Shown piece by piece: positions 47,728 to 57,341 of a stretch of DNA of 64,000 nt. The position numbers and the translations under genes are program-made. The DNA is taken from contig NZ_FODT01000002.1 in the NCBI RefSeq assembly GCF_900110435.1, positions 248,001 through 312,000 on the forward strand. The letters run 5' to 3'. Position 1 is the stretch's first letter. Each line of letters opens with the position of its first letter. This stretch comes from Rhodopseudomonas pseudopalustris. GTDB lineage: Bacteria; Pseudomonadota; Alphaproteobacteria; Rhizobiales; Xanthobacteraceae. The notes beneath the pieces are model-generated. The model had not been told where the DNA came from. It saw only the letters and a program-made list of their open reading frames with translations, and searched no databases.

Positions 47728-48402
47728 ATGAGCCTGCCCAATCTCGACTGGTTGCAGCGCTTTCCGGCTTTGGCCGGGATGCCCGAGAGCGAACGCGCGC
47801 CGCTGACCGGCGGCGCGATGGCGATGAGCCTTCCCGCCGGCGCTACGGTGTTCGCACCGGATCAGCCCTGCGGCGCATTCATCCTGGTGACCGGCGGCAG
47901 CGTGAGGGTGTTTCAGCTCGACGCCGAGGGCAACGAGATCGTGCTGTATCGGCTCGGTCCCGGCAGCATCTGCATCCTGACCACGCTGGCGCTGCTCGCC
48001 GCCGACAGCTACACCGCCTTCGCCGTCACCGAGACGCCGGTCGAAGCGGTCGGCCTTCCGGCTTTGACCTTCAATGACCTGATGGCGCGGTCGGCGCAAT
48101 TCCGCAGCTTCGTGTTCCATGCCCAGGCGGCGCGGATGGCCGACCTGATGGCGGTGATCCAGAACGTGGCTTTCGCCTCGATCGATGCCCGTCTCGCCGC
48201 GCGGCTGCTGGTGCTCGCCGACGGCAATCGCGGGCTGTCGATCACCCATCAGCAACTCGCCGCCGAGATCGGCACAGCGCGCGAAGTGGTCAGCCGGCAT
48301 CTCAAGGCGTTCGAGCGGCGTGGCTGGGTCAGCCTCGGCCGCGGCCGGGTCGAGCTGCGCAACGCAGCCCCGCTGCGCGCGGCGGCGCAGGCTGGCCGCT
48401 GA
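47728..48402 (+). CDS. Crp/Fnr family transcriptional regulator
   Basis: 224 aa from ATG 47728; a tandem GTG at 47707 with AGCAGGA upstream is an alternative. The cyclic-nucleotide-type beta-roll reads TVFAPDQPCGAFILVTGGSV, FQLDAEGNEIVLYRLGPGS. The helix-turn-helix is ITHQQLAAEIGTAREVVSRH followed by LKAFERRGW. It lacks the N-terminal Cys cluster of true FNR, so oxygen is not sensed by a [4Fe-4S] centre. It is followed by a DUF2892 gene, a frequent partner. Confidence 0.9.
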   Translation: MSLPNLDWLQRFPALAGMPESERAPLTGGAMAMSLPAGATVFAPDQPCGAFILVTGGSVRVFQLDAEGNEIVLYRLGPGSICILTTLALLAADSYTAFAVTETPVEAVGLPALTFNDLMARSAQFRSFVFHAQAARMADLMAVIQNVAFASIDARLAARLLVLADGNRGLSITHQQLAAEIGTAREVVSRHLKAFERRGWVSLGRGRVELRNAAPLRAAAQAGR

Positions 48403-48501
48403 GCCGGATCGCCTCTTGCTGCGGCGGTGACTTCGTCACAGACCGATCGCCCCCGGGGTCGTAGACATCATGCGTCACTCAACCAAGCGAGGGGAAACAA
48501 G

Positions 48502-48693
48502 ATGACCGTCAATGTTGGAATGATCGACCGCCTGCTGCGCGCCATCGTCGGCGCCGGACTGATCTATTGGGCGCTGACCGGCGGCCCGATCTGGGCGTGG
48601 GTCGGCGTCGTGCCGCTGTTGACCGCGGCGATCGGTTTCTGCCCTGCCTACACGCTGCTCGGCATCAAGACCTGCCCCGTCAAGCAGCCCTGA
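48502..48693 (+). CDS. DUF2892 (YgaP-like membrane) protein
   Basis: 63 aa from ATG 48502 after GAGGGGA. TVNVGMIDRLLRAIVGAGLI, then a second hydrophobic segment ending GFCPAYTLLGIKTCPVK. The two Cys and CPAYTLLGI are the DUF2892 signature, seen also in the membrane part of YgaP rhodaneses. Probably linked to sulphur or thiol handling; regulated by the preceding Crp/Fnr protein is inferred. Confidence 0.85.
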   Translation: MTVNVGMIDRLLRAIVGAGLIYWALTGGPIWAWVGVVPLLTAAIGFCPAYTLLGIKTCPVKQP

Positions 48694-48711
48694 TTTACAG
48701 GGGTTTGTTAG

Positions 48712-48748
48712 AACTCTCGGAATCGGGTACGGCCCGATCCCGAGAGTT
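48712..48748 (+). terminator. long hairpin terminator
   Basis: AACTCTCGG / CCGAGAGTT with a nested ATCGGG/CCCGAT stem, then GTTCTCTTTC. It separates the DUF2892 gene from the AhpD-like gene and sits 20 bases ahead of the latter. Confidence 0.75.
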
Positions 48749-48768
48749 GTTCTCTTTCAGGTGAGAAA

Positions 48769-49149
48769 ATGCACAAGAACTGGATCGATCTGACTGGCGA
48801 GCTTTCGGTGGCGCTGCGCGAAGTGCGCGGCGGCGCGCCGGACGTGATGAAGGGCTTCTCCGCGATCGCGCAGGCCGCGCTGAAAGCCAACGCGCTCGAC
48901 ACCAAGACCAAGGAATTGATCGCGCTTGCGATCTCGGTCGCCACCCGCTGCGACGGCTGCATCGGCTTTCACGCCGAGGCCGCGGTCAAGCACGGCGCGA
49001 CCCGCGACGAGATCATGGAAACGATGGGGATGGCGATCTACATGGGCGCCGGTCCCAGCGTGATGTACGCGGCGCAGGCGGTCGAGGCCTACGATCAGTT
49101 CGCGCAGAAAAAGGCCGCAGCGGAAGCCGCCAATTCCGCTGTGCGGTAG
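48769..49149 (+). CDS. AhpD-like carboxymuconolactone decarboxylase family protein
   Basis: 126 aa. The CMD fold with catalytic motif ATRCDGCIGFHAEAAVKHG (CxxC plus His) fits an AhpD-type alkylhydroperoxidase. Other landmarks: DTKTKELIALAISV and MAIYMGAGPSVMYAAQAVEA. Likely a thiol peroxidase-related redox protein; the true reductant is unknown. Preceded by a hairpin. Confidence 0.88.
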   Translation: MHKNWIDLTGELSVALREVRGGAPDVMKGFSAIAQAALKANALDTKTKELIALAISVATRCDGCIGFHAEAAVKHGATRDEIMETMGMAIYMGAGPSVMYAAQAVEAYDQFAQKKAAAEAANSAVR

Positions 49150-49231
49150 CCGCAGCCAACCCGCAGCCGCGCGGGTTGCGTCGCCGCGCGCGCTGCGTCA
49201 TATGGTCTACTCGTCTACCCAGAGAGTGACC

Positions 49232-50311
49232 ATGGCGCACCCGATACAGGACGTTCTCCAAGCATTTGCCGCCGGCGAAATCGTCGTCGTCACCGATGAC
49301 GATGATCGCGAGGGTGAGGGCGATCTCGTCGTCGCGGCCTCGCTGTGCAACTCCGAGAAGATGGCGTTCATCATCCGCCACACCTCGGGCATCGTCTGCG
49401 CTCCGATCACCATGGACGACGCCCGCCGGCTGCGGCTCGATCCGATGGTCGCGCACAACGACAGCAATCACACCACCGCCTTCACCGTTTCGATCGACTA
49501 CAAGCCCGATAACGGCACCGGTATTTCGGCGGAAGAGCGCGCCTCGTGCTGCCGCGCGCTGGCCAATCCGAACGCCGGCGCCGCCGACTTCGCGCGCCCC
49601 GGCCACATCTTCCCGCTGATCGCCCGCGACGGCGGCGTGCTGCTGCGATCCGGCCACACCGAGGCCGCGGTCGATCTGTGCCGGCTCGCCGGCCTGCCGC
49701 CGGTTGGCGTCATCAGCGAATTGATGAACGACGACGGCACCGTCACCAAGGGCGCGCAGGTCGTCGAATTCGCCAAGAAGCACAACCTCAAGCTGGTCAC
49801 GATCGCCGACCTGATCGCGCATCGTCAGGCGCGCGAGAAATTGATCGAACGCGTGGCGATGTTCACGATGGAAAGCCCGATCGGTCCGATGCAGGGCTAC
49901 GCCTATCGCTCGCCCTTCGACGAGATCGCCCACGTCGCCTGCGTCTATAACGGCGTCGGCGACGGGCGGAACGTGCTGGTGCGGTTCCACAAGCCGAACA
50001 TCGTGAAAGAGATCTTCACCGGTCCGCGCCGGATCGAGGCGGTGCTCGAGCATTTCCGCAACAACGGCTCCGGCGTGCTGATCTATCTGCGCGACGGCGC
50101 CGCCGGCGTTCCCGTCGCGCCGATCGACGAGGCGAGTTCGGCCGAGGCCGATCGCCACCGACAGTGGCGCGAGATCGGCGTCGGCGCCCAGATCCTGCGC
50201 GACCTCGGCGTCAGCTCGATCCGGCATCTCACCTCGTCGCACCTCGACTACAAGGGTCTGTCGGGTTTCGGGATCGAGATCGTCTCGAGCGAGCACCTTG
50301 AAGGCGCCTGA
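49232..50311 (+). CDS. ribB: 3,4-dihydroxy-2-butanone 4-phosphate synthase with degenerate GTP cyclohydrolase II-like C-terminus
   Basis: 359 aa from ATG 49232 (CAGAGAG upstream; ATG 49202 is possible). Makes the four-carbon riboflavin precursor from ribulose 5-phosphate. The acidic loop DDDDREGEGDL, RHTSGIVCAP, AHNDSNHTTAFTVSID, FARPGHIFPL and RSGHTEAAVDLCRLAG are complete. Residues about 205-359 resemble GTP cyclohydrolase II but lack the zinc Cys cluster (no CxDVFGSxRCDC-like segment). The domain is probably non-catalytic, as known for RibB of several alphaproteobacteria. Confidence 0.9.
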   Translation: MAHPIQDVLQAFAAGEIVVVTDDDDREGEGDLVVAASLCNSEKMAFIIRHTSGIVCAPITMDDARRLRLDPMVAHNDSNHTTAFTVSIDYKPDNGTGISAEERASCCRALANPNAGAADFARPGHIFPLIARDGGVLLRSGHTEAAVDLCRLAGLPPVGVISELMNDDGTVTKGAQVVEFAKKHNLKLVTIADLIAHRQAREKLIERVAMFTMESPIGPMQGYAYRSPFDEIAHVACVYNGVGDGRNVLVRFHKPNIVKEIFTGPRRIEAVLEHFRNNGSGVLIYLRDGAAGVPVAPIDEASSAEADRHRQWREIGVGAQILRDLGVSSIRHLTSSHLDYKGLSGFGIEIVSSEHLEGA

Positions 50312-50368
50312 CCAACGTTTTACCTTCCTGCCGTCGCAACACGCGGCAGCGTCGTGAAAGGATGATCG

Positions 50369-51583
50369 ATGAGCGTGCGTGCGCAAACCAAGGACAAGCC
50401 GGCTCCCGCGAGCTTCAAGTGGGACGACCCGCTGCTTCTGGAAGACCAGCTCACCGAAGACGAGCGGATGATCCGCGACACCGCCCGCGCCTATGCGCAG
50501 GACAAGCTGTTGCCGCGCGTCTCGCAGGCCTATCTCGAAGAGAAGACCGACCGCGAGATCTTCAACGAGATGGGTTCGCTCGGCCTGATCGGCGTCACGC
50601 TGCCCGAGGACTATGGCTGCGCCAATGCCAGCTATGTTGCCTACGGCCTGGTGGCGCGCGAGATCGAGCGGGTCGATAGCGGCTATCGCTCGATGAACTC
50701 GGTGCAGTCGTCACTGGTGATGTATCCGATCTACGCTTACGGCGACGAGACCCAGCGCAAGAAGTATCTGCCCAAGCTCGCCTCCGGCGAATGGGTCGGG
50801 TGCTTCGGTCTGACCGAGCCCGACGCCGGCTCCGATCCCGGCGGCATGAAGACCAAGGCCGAGAAGGTCGCCGATGGCTATCGTCTCAGCGGCAGCAAGA
50901 TGTGGATCTCCAACGCGCCGATCGCCGACGTGTTCGTGGTGTGGGCGAAGTCGGCCGCGCACGACAACCAGATCCGCGGCTTCATCCTCGAGAAGGGCAT
51001 GAAGGGCCTGTCGGCGCCGAAGATCGGCGGCAAGCTCTCGTTGCGCGCCTCGATCACCGGCGAGATCGTGATGGATGGCGTCGTGGTGCCGGAAGAGGCG
51101 CTGCTGCCCAACGTCTCCGGCCTCAAGGGTCCGTTCGGCTGCCTCAACCGCGCCCGCTACGGCATTTCCTGGGGCGTGATGGGCGCCGCGGAAGACTGTA
51201 TGCAGCGCGCCCGGCAGTATACGCTGGACCGCAAGCAGTTCAACCGCCCGCTCGCGGCGACCCAGCTGGTGCAGAAGAAGCTCGCCGACATGCAGACCGA
51301 GATCGCGCTCGGCGTGCAGGCGAGCTTGCGCGTCGGCCGGCTGATGGACGAGGGCAAGGTCGCGCCGGAGATGATCTCGATCGTCAAACGCAACAATTGC
51401 GGCAAGGCGCTCGACATCGCCCGCGTCGCTCGCGATATGCACGGCGGCAACGGCATCCAGATCGAGTACCACGTGATGCGCCATGCCCAGAACCTCGAGA
51501 CCGTGAATACCTACGAGGGCACCCACGACGTCCACGCCTTGATCCTCGGCCGCGCCATCACCGGGATTCAGGCGTTTTCGTAA
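50369..51583 (+). CDS. gcdH: glutaryl-CoA dehydrogenase
   Basis: 404 aa. Oxidises and decarboxylates glutaryl-CoA to crotonyl-CoA in lysine and aromatic acid breakdown. [77 protein letters not shown] and the catalytic Glu in [19 protein letters not shown] match the GcdH subgroup. Full length. It stands alone, about 60 bases after ribB. Confidence 0.93.
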   Translation: MSVRAQTKDKPAPASFKWDDPLLLEDQLTEDERMIRDTARAYAQDKLLPRVSQAYLEEKTDREIFNEMGSLGLIGVTLPEDYGCANASYVAYGLVAREIERVDSGYRSMNSVQSSLVMYPIYAYGDETQRKKYLPKLASGEWVGCFGLTEPDAGSDPGGMKTKAEKVADGYRLSGSKMWISNAPIADVFVVWAKSAAHDNQIRGFILEKGMKGLSAPKIGGKLSLRASITGEIVMDGVVVPEEALLPNVSGLKGPFGCLNRARYGISWGVMGAAEDCMQRARQYTLDRKQFNRPLAATQLVQKKLADMQTEIALGVQASLRVGRLMDEGKVAPEMISIVKRNNCGKALDIARVARDMHGGNGIQIEYHVMRHAQNLETVNTYEGTHDVHALILGRAITGIQAFS

Positions 51584-51609
51584 GGCGAGTGAGCACCACC
51601 TTGCGACGT

Positions 51610-51706
51610 CATTCCGGGATGCGCCCTCTTGGGCGCAGACCCGGAATCCATACTCCCGGCGGTGGTTATGGATTCCGGGTTCGCGCTGCGCGCGCCCCGG
51701 AATGAC
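51610..51706. repeat. pair of ATTCCGGG palindromic repeats
   Basis: CATTCCGGGATGCGCCCTCT with GGGCGCAGACCCGGAAT, then GGATTCCGGGTTCGCGCTGC with GCGCGCCCCGGAATG. Same family as 2799-2897. Confidence 0.75.
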
Positions 51707-51770
51707 GAACTCATAGATTGGTCTCGCTGCGCTCGGTACCACGATAACAACAAACAAACCGGGAAACGCC

Positions 51771-52703
51771 ATGAGCGACGCCAGTGCCAACCCCGACGAC
51801 GTTCCGTTCAACCGCGACTTTCCGCTGAAGCCGGGCGTCGTCGAGGAGGTCCGCCCCGGCCTGCGCCGCGTGCTGTGCGACAACCCTTCGCCCTTCACCT
51901 TCACCGGCACGGTCAGCTACATCGTGGGTACCGGCAAGGTGGCGATCATCGATCCTGGCCCCGACAGCGAGGCGCATGCGAATGCGCTGATCGATGCGGT
52001 GAAGGGCGAGACCGTCACCCACATCCTCGTCACCCACACCCACAAGGATCATTCGCCCGGCACGCCGCGGCTCAAGGCCGCGACCGGCGCGACGGTTTAT
52101 GCCGAAGGCCCGCACCGCGCCTCGCGGCCGTATTTCGAGAGCGAGAAGGTCTCGACCGAATCCGGCGCCGACCGCAACTTCAAACCCGACGTCGCGATCC
52201 GCGACGGCGATGTGATCGAAGGCGACGGCTGGACGGTGGAAGCGGTGGCGACGCCGGGGCGCACCGCCAACCACATGGCGTTCGCCTGGCGCGAGCGCGA
52301 CGCGCTGTTCGTCGGCGACCACATCATGGGCTGGTCGACCTCGATCGTGGCGCCGCCGGACGGCTCGATGGTCGATTACATGAATTCGATCGACCTTCTG
52401 ATCGCGCGCTCCGAGCAGCTCTATCTGTCCGGCCACGGCGCCGAGATCCTCGAAGGCCCGCGCTACTCGCACTTCCTGAAGCGCCATCGCCTCGCCCGCG
52501 AAGCCTCGATCCTGTACCGATTGGCGAAAGGCGAGACCGACATCCCGACGATTGTGCGCGCGATCTATATCGGCATCGACCCGCGGCTGATGACCGCCGC
52601 CGGCTATTCCGTGCTGGCGCATCTCGAAGATCTGGTGTTGCGCGGCATCGTCGCGACGGAGGGCGACCCGGTGATCGGCGGGCGCTACCGGCTGGCGAAG
52701 TAA
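51771..52703 (+). CDS. metallo-beta-lactamase fold hydrolase
   Basis: 310 aa. Metal motif THTHKDHSPGT (HxHxDH), further ligands in TPGRTANHMAFAW and VGDHIMGWST, and SGHGAEIL. The C-terminus is a small helical/winged extension (ETDIPTIVRAIYIGIDPRLM), as in LACTB2/glyoxalase II-like proteins. Enzyme class certain, substrate unknown. Confidence 0.88.
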   Translation: MSDASANPDDVPFNRDFPLKPGVVEEVRPGLRRVLCDNPSPFTFTGTVSYIVGTGKVAIIDPGPDSEAHANALIDAVKGETVTHILVTHTHKDHSPGTPRLKAATGATVYAEGPHRASRPYFESEKVSTESGADRNFKPDVAIRDGDVIEGDGWTVEAVATPGRTANHMAFAWRERDALFVGDHIMGWSTSIVAPPDGSMVDYMNSIDLLIARSEQLYLSGHGAEILEGPRYSHFLKRHRLAREASILYRLAKGETDIPTIVRAIYIGIDPRLMTAAGYSVLAHLEDLVLRGIVATEGDPVIGGRYRLAK

Positions 52704-52758
52704 CAGGCACGGCCTGTATTGCGCTGTCGGTCATAGACCGCAGTCGAGCCGGCACAGC

Positions 52759-52873
52759 CCGACCTCTCCCGCTTGCGGGAGAGGTCGGATCGCGTCGCGA
52801 TCCGGGTGAGGCACTCCGCTCCGCACTTGCTCAGTCAGTGCCCGTATCGTCCGACCCTGTTCCGCAAGCGGGA
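52759..52873. repeat. facing pair of CTCTCCCGC palindromes
   Basis: CCTCTCCCGCTTGCGGGAGA GG joined through TCGGATCGCGTCGCGATCCG GGTGAGG to the right element GCAAGCGGGAGAGG. Same family as 9840-9967. It lies in the 257-base gap between convergent genes. Confidence 0.8.
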
Positions 52874-52959
52874 GAGGGAGCGCGCCGTCTGCGCGGCAAG
52901 GCCGGTGACGACAATGATCCCGCGGACGTGCCACTTCTTCTGTCTCGCGCGACGCTGCC

Positions 52960-53811
52960 CTACTTCTTCGGCGCCGCCTTGCCCTTCGCCGGCTGCTTTG
53001 CGGCCGGGTCGGGCTTTGGCGTCGGCGCGTTCTCGGCGGCGGTGGTGATGTCTTCGCTGAGCTTGGCGATGCGCGCGGCGTTGCTGCCGAGGTCGCTTTC
53101 GAAGTAGCGCGAGGCGGAGCGGATATCGATCCTGGCGCCGTCGCCGTCCGGCAGGATGCGGATTGCGACGTCTTCGGGCAGGCCCATCACCATGGTGCGC
53201 GCGACCGCCTCGATGTGTCCCTCGCGCCGCGGCAGCTGCGGCGGCCGCGCATCGACCACCCGCCATTTGCGGCGGTTGACCAGATTCAGCGCCAGCTCAT
53301 AGGCGCGCTGCACAGGCAGATCGACCTGCACGGTCTCGATCGCCGGGTAGGCCGTGTGCTGCAGCTCGGCGGAGTACAGGCCGGCATAGACCGCGGTGTT
53401 GGCGCCGTCGCCGACGCGCAGCCGCGCCAGCGTCTCGAATTTCGGCGGGTCGATCGCGTCGGTGGTGATGTCGTGGATCGCGGGCAGCGTCCGATACTGC
53501 CAGCCGAGATAAGACGGGTAGGCGAGGATCAGCACATCGATCAACAGCGCCAGCAGGATGCGCGCCATGCCGCGCGATCCGTTCTGCCAGATCGAGGCGA
53601 AGCCGGCCAGCGCCAGCACGATCGAGAGCCCGGCCAGCGCCAGCGCGCCGAAGAACGTGGCCATCGCCGGGCGCACTTCGAGGAAGTCGAACCGAACCAC
53701 AAGGGTCGAGACCACGGCCGCGATGGCCGCGAACACCGCCAGCATACGCGCCCAGCTGGCGAGGCGCGATACGGGCTCCATCTGATAGGGAGCGGAAAAT
53801 CTGCGCGCCAT
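52960..53811 (-). CDS. DUF1499 domain membrane protein
   Basis: 283 aa from MARRFSAPYQMEPVSRLA at 53811; longer starts at 53853 or 53868 possible. Three transmembrane helices (WARMLAVFAAIAAVVSTLVV, FFGALALAGLSIVLALAGFA, ILLALLIDVLILAYPSYLGW) precede the DUF1499 domain (IHDITTDAIDPPKFETLARL, RKWRVVDARPPQ, DVAIRILPDGDGARIDIRSA SRYFESDLG split). The Ala/Lys/Pro tail is low complexity. Function unknown. Confidence 0.8.
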   Translation of the reverse strand: MARRFSAPYQMEPVSRLASWARMLAVFAAIAAVVSTLVVRFDFLEVRPAMATFFGALALAGLSIVLALAGFASIWQNGSRGMARILLALLIDVLILAYPSYLGWQYRTLPAIHDITTDAIDPPKFETLARLRVGDGANTAVYAGLYSAELQHTAYPAIETVQVDLPVQRAYELALNLVNRRKWRVVDARPPQLPRREGHIEAVARTMVMGLPEDVAIRILPDGDGARIDIRSASRYFESDLGSNAARIAKLSEDITTAAENAPTPKPDPAAKQPAKGKAAPKK

Positions 53812-54031
53812 CGCTGTTCGTTCTGCCGGGTAGGAGACTGCGCCTGCCGCCATCGGGCCGCGCCGCAAGCCGATCCGTTGAGACCATGGCGGCTGTGGAA
53901 ATTCAAGGCCGGATTACTGCAGCGAAACGCCGAGGGCTGCACGGCGCTTGCCGGACCGGTTCCGGCATTCACATTCGACGATGTGGCGGCAAGGCGAGCG
54001 AGCGCCAGACCGCCGCGGAGCATGTGATTGT

Positions 54032-55216
54032 CTAGCTGCCGGGCAGTCGACCGTAGACCCCGGTGACCGGGACGGGACGCGCAGGCGGGAAACCAGGTTC
54101 ATACCGCCAGCGATGACCAATCGCTCGGATCGGTTTCTCGAGCAGATGGTAGCTGAGATACGACGCCAGAACGGAAGCCACCAATGCGCCGAGGGCGATG
54201 GCGGCGTCGGGCCAGTTGGTGACCCGTTCCGGCCGTGCGGCGAGAATGAATGCCAGGCTGAGGAAAAGAGAGTGAAACAGATACAGCGCGTAGGAAATTC
54301 GGCCGGCCTCTTGCAGGGGCCTTATTCTTAGAAGGCGAACACCGGTGTCGATGCGCAGCAGAATCCACATCAGCAGGACGCCGTAGAGCACCGCCAGATA
54401 GAAGTGCCCCCAAACATGCATGTGCCACCAGATGTCCTGGAGAATGGCATAGACCATGATCGGGGCAATACAGGCGAGGCCGACAACGGCGGCGCTGACT
54501 TGCGCGGCCCGTTCCCGGATTGCCTTCATGATCTGCGGGTCGCGCCAGATGGTGGCGACAAATGCTCCTGCGCAGAGGCAGTCCAAACGGAACGGGGTAA
54601 AGACGTAGATCGGCAAGCCATACTTCGGAAATGCGAGATATGTCGCCGCTCGAAGAAGCGCTGAGGTCAGGCCGACGATGATGATCAGCTTCCGGAGATG
54701 TTTGACCGGGGTGAGCCACAGAACAAGCGGCGCAACGAGGTAGAACTGTTCCTCGATGGCGACCGACCACGTCACGGAAAAACCGCGGGATACGTAGCTG
54801 TCGGCGGCGGCCATCAGGATGTTGTAGGAGAACAGCGACTGCGCCGCGAACTGAACGGGGAAGTTCGGGTTGGCGTTGAAAGCGGCGTTCGGCCCTGTCA
54901 GGTGGAAGCAGAGCCAGTAGATCGCCATCAGCGCGAAATACGGCGGGAAGATCCGGGCTGCTCGCCGGATATAGAAGGTCTTGAAGTAGGAGGGAGACTG
55001 CCGGTTGTCGATCAGGATTCCGACGATCAGAAAGCCGGACAGCACGAAGAAGAGATCGACGCCGGTGCGGCCGAAGATGGTGGCCGCGTAGGTCGTGGAG
55101 GCGATCCAACCAAGTGCTGGATCGAGCAGCGATCCGGTGAAGTGCCAAACCAGAACCATGATAGCCGCGATTCCTCGCAGGCCGTCCAGTTCCGGGATGC
55201 GCTTGTCAGATTGCAT
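54032..55216 (-). CDS. acyltransferase 3 (OafA/YrhL) family membrane protein
   Basis: 394 aa. Opening PELDGLRGIAAIMVLVWHFT carries the motif with the conserved His. FFVLSGFLIVGILIDNR and FYIRRAARIFPPYFALM (basic RxxR motif) follow, then about ten transmembrane helices. Such proteins O-acetylate surface glycans. GC is visibly lower than the neighbours, suggesting recent acquisition or relaxed codon use. No glycan genes adjacent. Confidence 0.88.
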   Translation of the reverse strand: MQSDKRIPELDGLRGIAAIMVLVWHFTGSLLDPALGWIASTTYAATIFGRTGVDLFFVLSGFLIVGILIDNRQSPSYFKTFYIRRAARIFPPYFALMAIYWLCFHLTGPNAAFNANPNFPVQFAAQSLFSYNILMAAADSYVSRGFSVTWSVAIEEQFYLVAPLVLWLTPVKHLRKLIIIVGLTSALLRAATYLAFPKYGLPIYVFTPFRLDCLCAGAFVATIWRDPQIMKAIRERAAQVSAAVVGLACIAPIMVYAILQDIWWHMHVWGHFYLAVLYGVLLMWILLRIDTGVRLLRIRPLQEAGRISYALYLFHSLFLSLAFILAARPERVTNWPDAAIALGALVASVLASYLSYHLLEKPIRAIGHRWRYEPGFPPARPVPVTGVYGRLPGS

Positions 55217-55595
55217 GCGCGGAAACTAGCTGAACCGCAACGCCAGGGCAAACTCCGTGACCTGGTGCTCTTCGTTCATTCATCAAACGGTCGAATGCGC
55301 CTTCCGTAGGGCCTGAGAGAGCCTGTGTTTCCACGGAATGGGGCGCGGAGGCGCGCGTGTCGCCGCGTAGCATGATGCTCTGCCGGTCAGTGAGCACGGG
55401 CTGCTCCCTCTCCCGCTTGCGGGGGAGGGCCGGGGTGGGGGCGACACGGGCTCAGTCGATGTGGCCTTCTCAACCCGGCGCCGCGTGGGTTGCGCCGCTG
55501 CTTCCCCCACCCGCCGCGCCACGCGCGTCGACCTCCCCCGCAAGCGGGAGAGGTTGCTCCGGTCCGGCCTCGACGGCTTTCGGGAAAAGCCGTCC
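55217..55595. other. intergenic region with repeats
   Basis: 379 bases without a credible gene. It holds the repeat pair at 55392-55554, and the promoter of the acyltransferase on the minus strand would lie at its left edge. Confidence 0.5.
55392..55554. repeat. facing pair of CTCCCTCTCCCGC palindromes
   Basis: TCCCTCTCCCGCTTGCGGGG GAGG at the left and CCTCCCCCGCAAGCGGGAGA GG at the right, with GGGGTGGGGGCGACACG and GCTTCCCCCACCC inner arms. Same family as the repeats at 9.8 and 52.8 kb. Confidence 0.8.
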
Positions 55596-57224
55596 TCAGG
55601 CCGCCGCGTTCGGCAGGCTGTAGGTCTTGAACTGATCGCGTAGCGCGGTCTTCAGGATCTTGCCGGTGGCGGTGTGGGGGATCGCTTCGACGAACACGAT
55701 GTCGTCGGGCATCCACCATTTGGCGATCTTGCCGTCCATGTACTGCAGAATCTCGTCACGCGTGCAGGTCACGTCCGGCTTGAGCTGGCAGATCAGCAGC
55801 GGCCGCTCGTCCCATTTCGGGTGATACACGCCGATCACGGCGGCCTCCGCCACCTTGGGGTGGCCGACTGCGAGATTTTCCAGATCGATCGAGGAAATCC
55901 ATTCGCCGCCGGACTTGATCACGTCCTTGGAGCGGTCGGTGATCCGCATATAGGCGTCTGCGTCGACGGTGGCGACGTCGCCGGTGTCGAAGAAGCCCGC
56001 ATCGTCGAGGATCTCGGTATCGACCCGGAAATACGCCTTCGACACCGCGGGTCCGGAGACCTTGAGCCGGCCGAAGGTCTTGCCGTCCCATGGCACGTCT
56101 TTGCCGGCGTCGTCGGTGATCTTCATCTGCACGCCGAACGGCGGATAGCCCTGGGTGGCCAGCACATCGAGCCGCGCATCGCCTGTCAGCGTGTCGAATG
56201 GCGGCTTCAGCGCCGCCAGCGTGCCGATCGGGCTCATCTCGGTCATGCCCCAGGCATGGCGCGCCTCGCAGCCCATGTCGACGAACGCCTTGATCATCGA
56301 GCGCGGCATCGCCGAGCCGCCGCACACCACCATCTTCAGGTCCGGCAGCGTCAGCTTCTCTTTGGCCATGTATTGCAGCAGCATCAGCCACACCGTGGGC
56401 ACGCCGGCGGTGTGCGTCACCTTCTCGGTCGACAGCAGCTCATAGACCGAAGCGCCGTCGAGCTTGGCGCCGGGCATCACCAGCTTGGTGCCCATCGACG
56501 GCGCCGAGAACGCGATGCCCCAGCTGTTGGCGTGGAACAGCGGCACCACCGGCAGCATCACGTCCTTGGCGCGGGTGCCGAGCGAGTCGCCGTTGTTGGC
56601 CATCAGCGCGTGCAGCACGTTGGAGCGATGCGAATACAGCACGCCCTTCGGATCGCCGGTGGTGCCCGAGGTGTAGCACATCGCCGCCGCGGTGTTCTCG
56701 TCGAAGCTCTTCCACTGGAAGTCGCCGTCGGCCTCCTTCAGCCATTCCTCATAGGCGATCGCGTTCTTCAGCGTGGTCTGCGGCATGTGCTCGGCATCGG
56801 TGAGCACGATGAAGCGCTCCACGGTCGGCAGCTTGTCGGCGATCTTTTCGAGGATCGGGACGAAGGTGAGATCGGTGATCATCACCCGGTCCTGGGCGTG
56901 GTTGACGATCCAGACGATCTGGTCCGGAAAAAGCCGCGGATTGACCGTATGGCAAATCGCGCCGATTCCCATAATACCATACCAGCATTCCAGATGCCGG
57001 GCGGTGTTCCAGGCGATGGTGGCGACGCGGTCTCCGAGTTTGATGCCGGCGCGATCCAGCATCTGGCTCACCTTCAGCGACCGTTGATGAATCTGCGCGT
57101 AGGTCGTGCGCACGATCGGTCCCTCGACCGAACGGGTAACCACTTCCTGGTTGCCGTGAACCTGCGCCGCATGCTCGATGATCCGGTGACACAACAAAGG
57201 CCAGTCTTGCATCAGTCCAAGCAT
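55596..57224 (-). CDS. medium/long-chain fatty acid-CoA ligase (AlkK-like)
   Basis: 542 aa, ATG after AGGAGG. ANL enzyme: [20 protein letters not shown] as the ATP loop, [49 protein letters not shown] and catalytic Lys in [15 protein letters not shown]. The opening [20 protein letters not shown] is typical of AlkK-type medium-chain synthetases. Start and stop are well defined. Divergent from the extensin gene. Confidence 0.9.
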   Translation of the reverse strand: MLGLMQDWPLLCHRIIEHAAQVHGNQEVVTRSVEGPIVRTTYAQIHQRSLKVSQMLDRAGIKLGDRVATIAWNTARHLECWYGIMGIGAICHTVNPRLFPDQIVWIVNHAQDRVMITDLTFVPILEKIADKLPTVERFIVLTDAEHMPQTTLKNAIAYEEWLKEADGDFQWKSFDENTAAAMCYTSGTTGDPKGVLYSHRSNVLHALMANNGDSLGTRAKDVMLPVVPLFHANSWGIAFSAPSMGTKLVMPGAKLDGASVYELLSTEKVTHTAGVPTVWLMLLQYMAKEKLTLPDLKMVVCGGSAMPRSMIKAFVDMGCEARHAWGMTEMSPIGTLAALKPPFDTLTGDARLDVLATQGYPPFGVQMKITDDAGKDVPWDGKTFGRLKVSGPAVSKAYFRVDTEILDDAGFFDTGDVATVDADAYMRITDRSKDVIKSGGEWISSIDLENLAVGHPKVAEAAVIGVYHPKWDERPLLICQLKPDVTCTRDEILQYMDGKIAKWWMPDDIVFVEAIPHTATGKILKTALRDQFKTYSLPNAAA

Positions 57225-57341
57225 AAGAACGTTCCTCCTGATTGTTATCCCTCATGGATTGGCAGCGACATTAGCGCGGACAAGGCCAGCGGAAAACGGT
57301 CTTGTCATGCGCTGTTCCGCGGCAAAGCGTCGACGCTCGCG

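Noticed and set aside
55674-57300. 875-aa plus frame fused to the extensin-like gene
   Set aside because: The first 540 codons are antisense to the acyl-CoA ligase; only the part after about 57312 is real.
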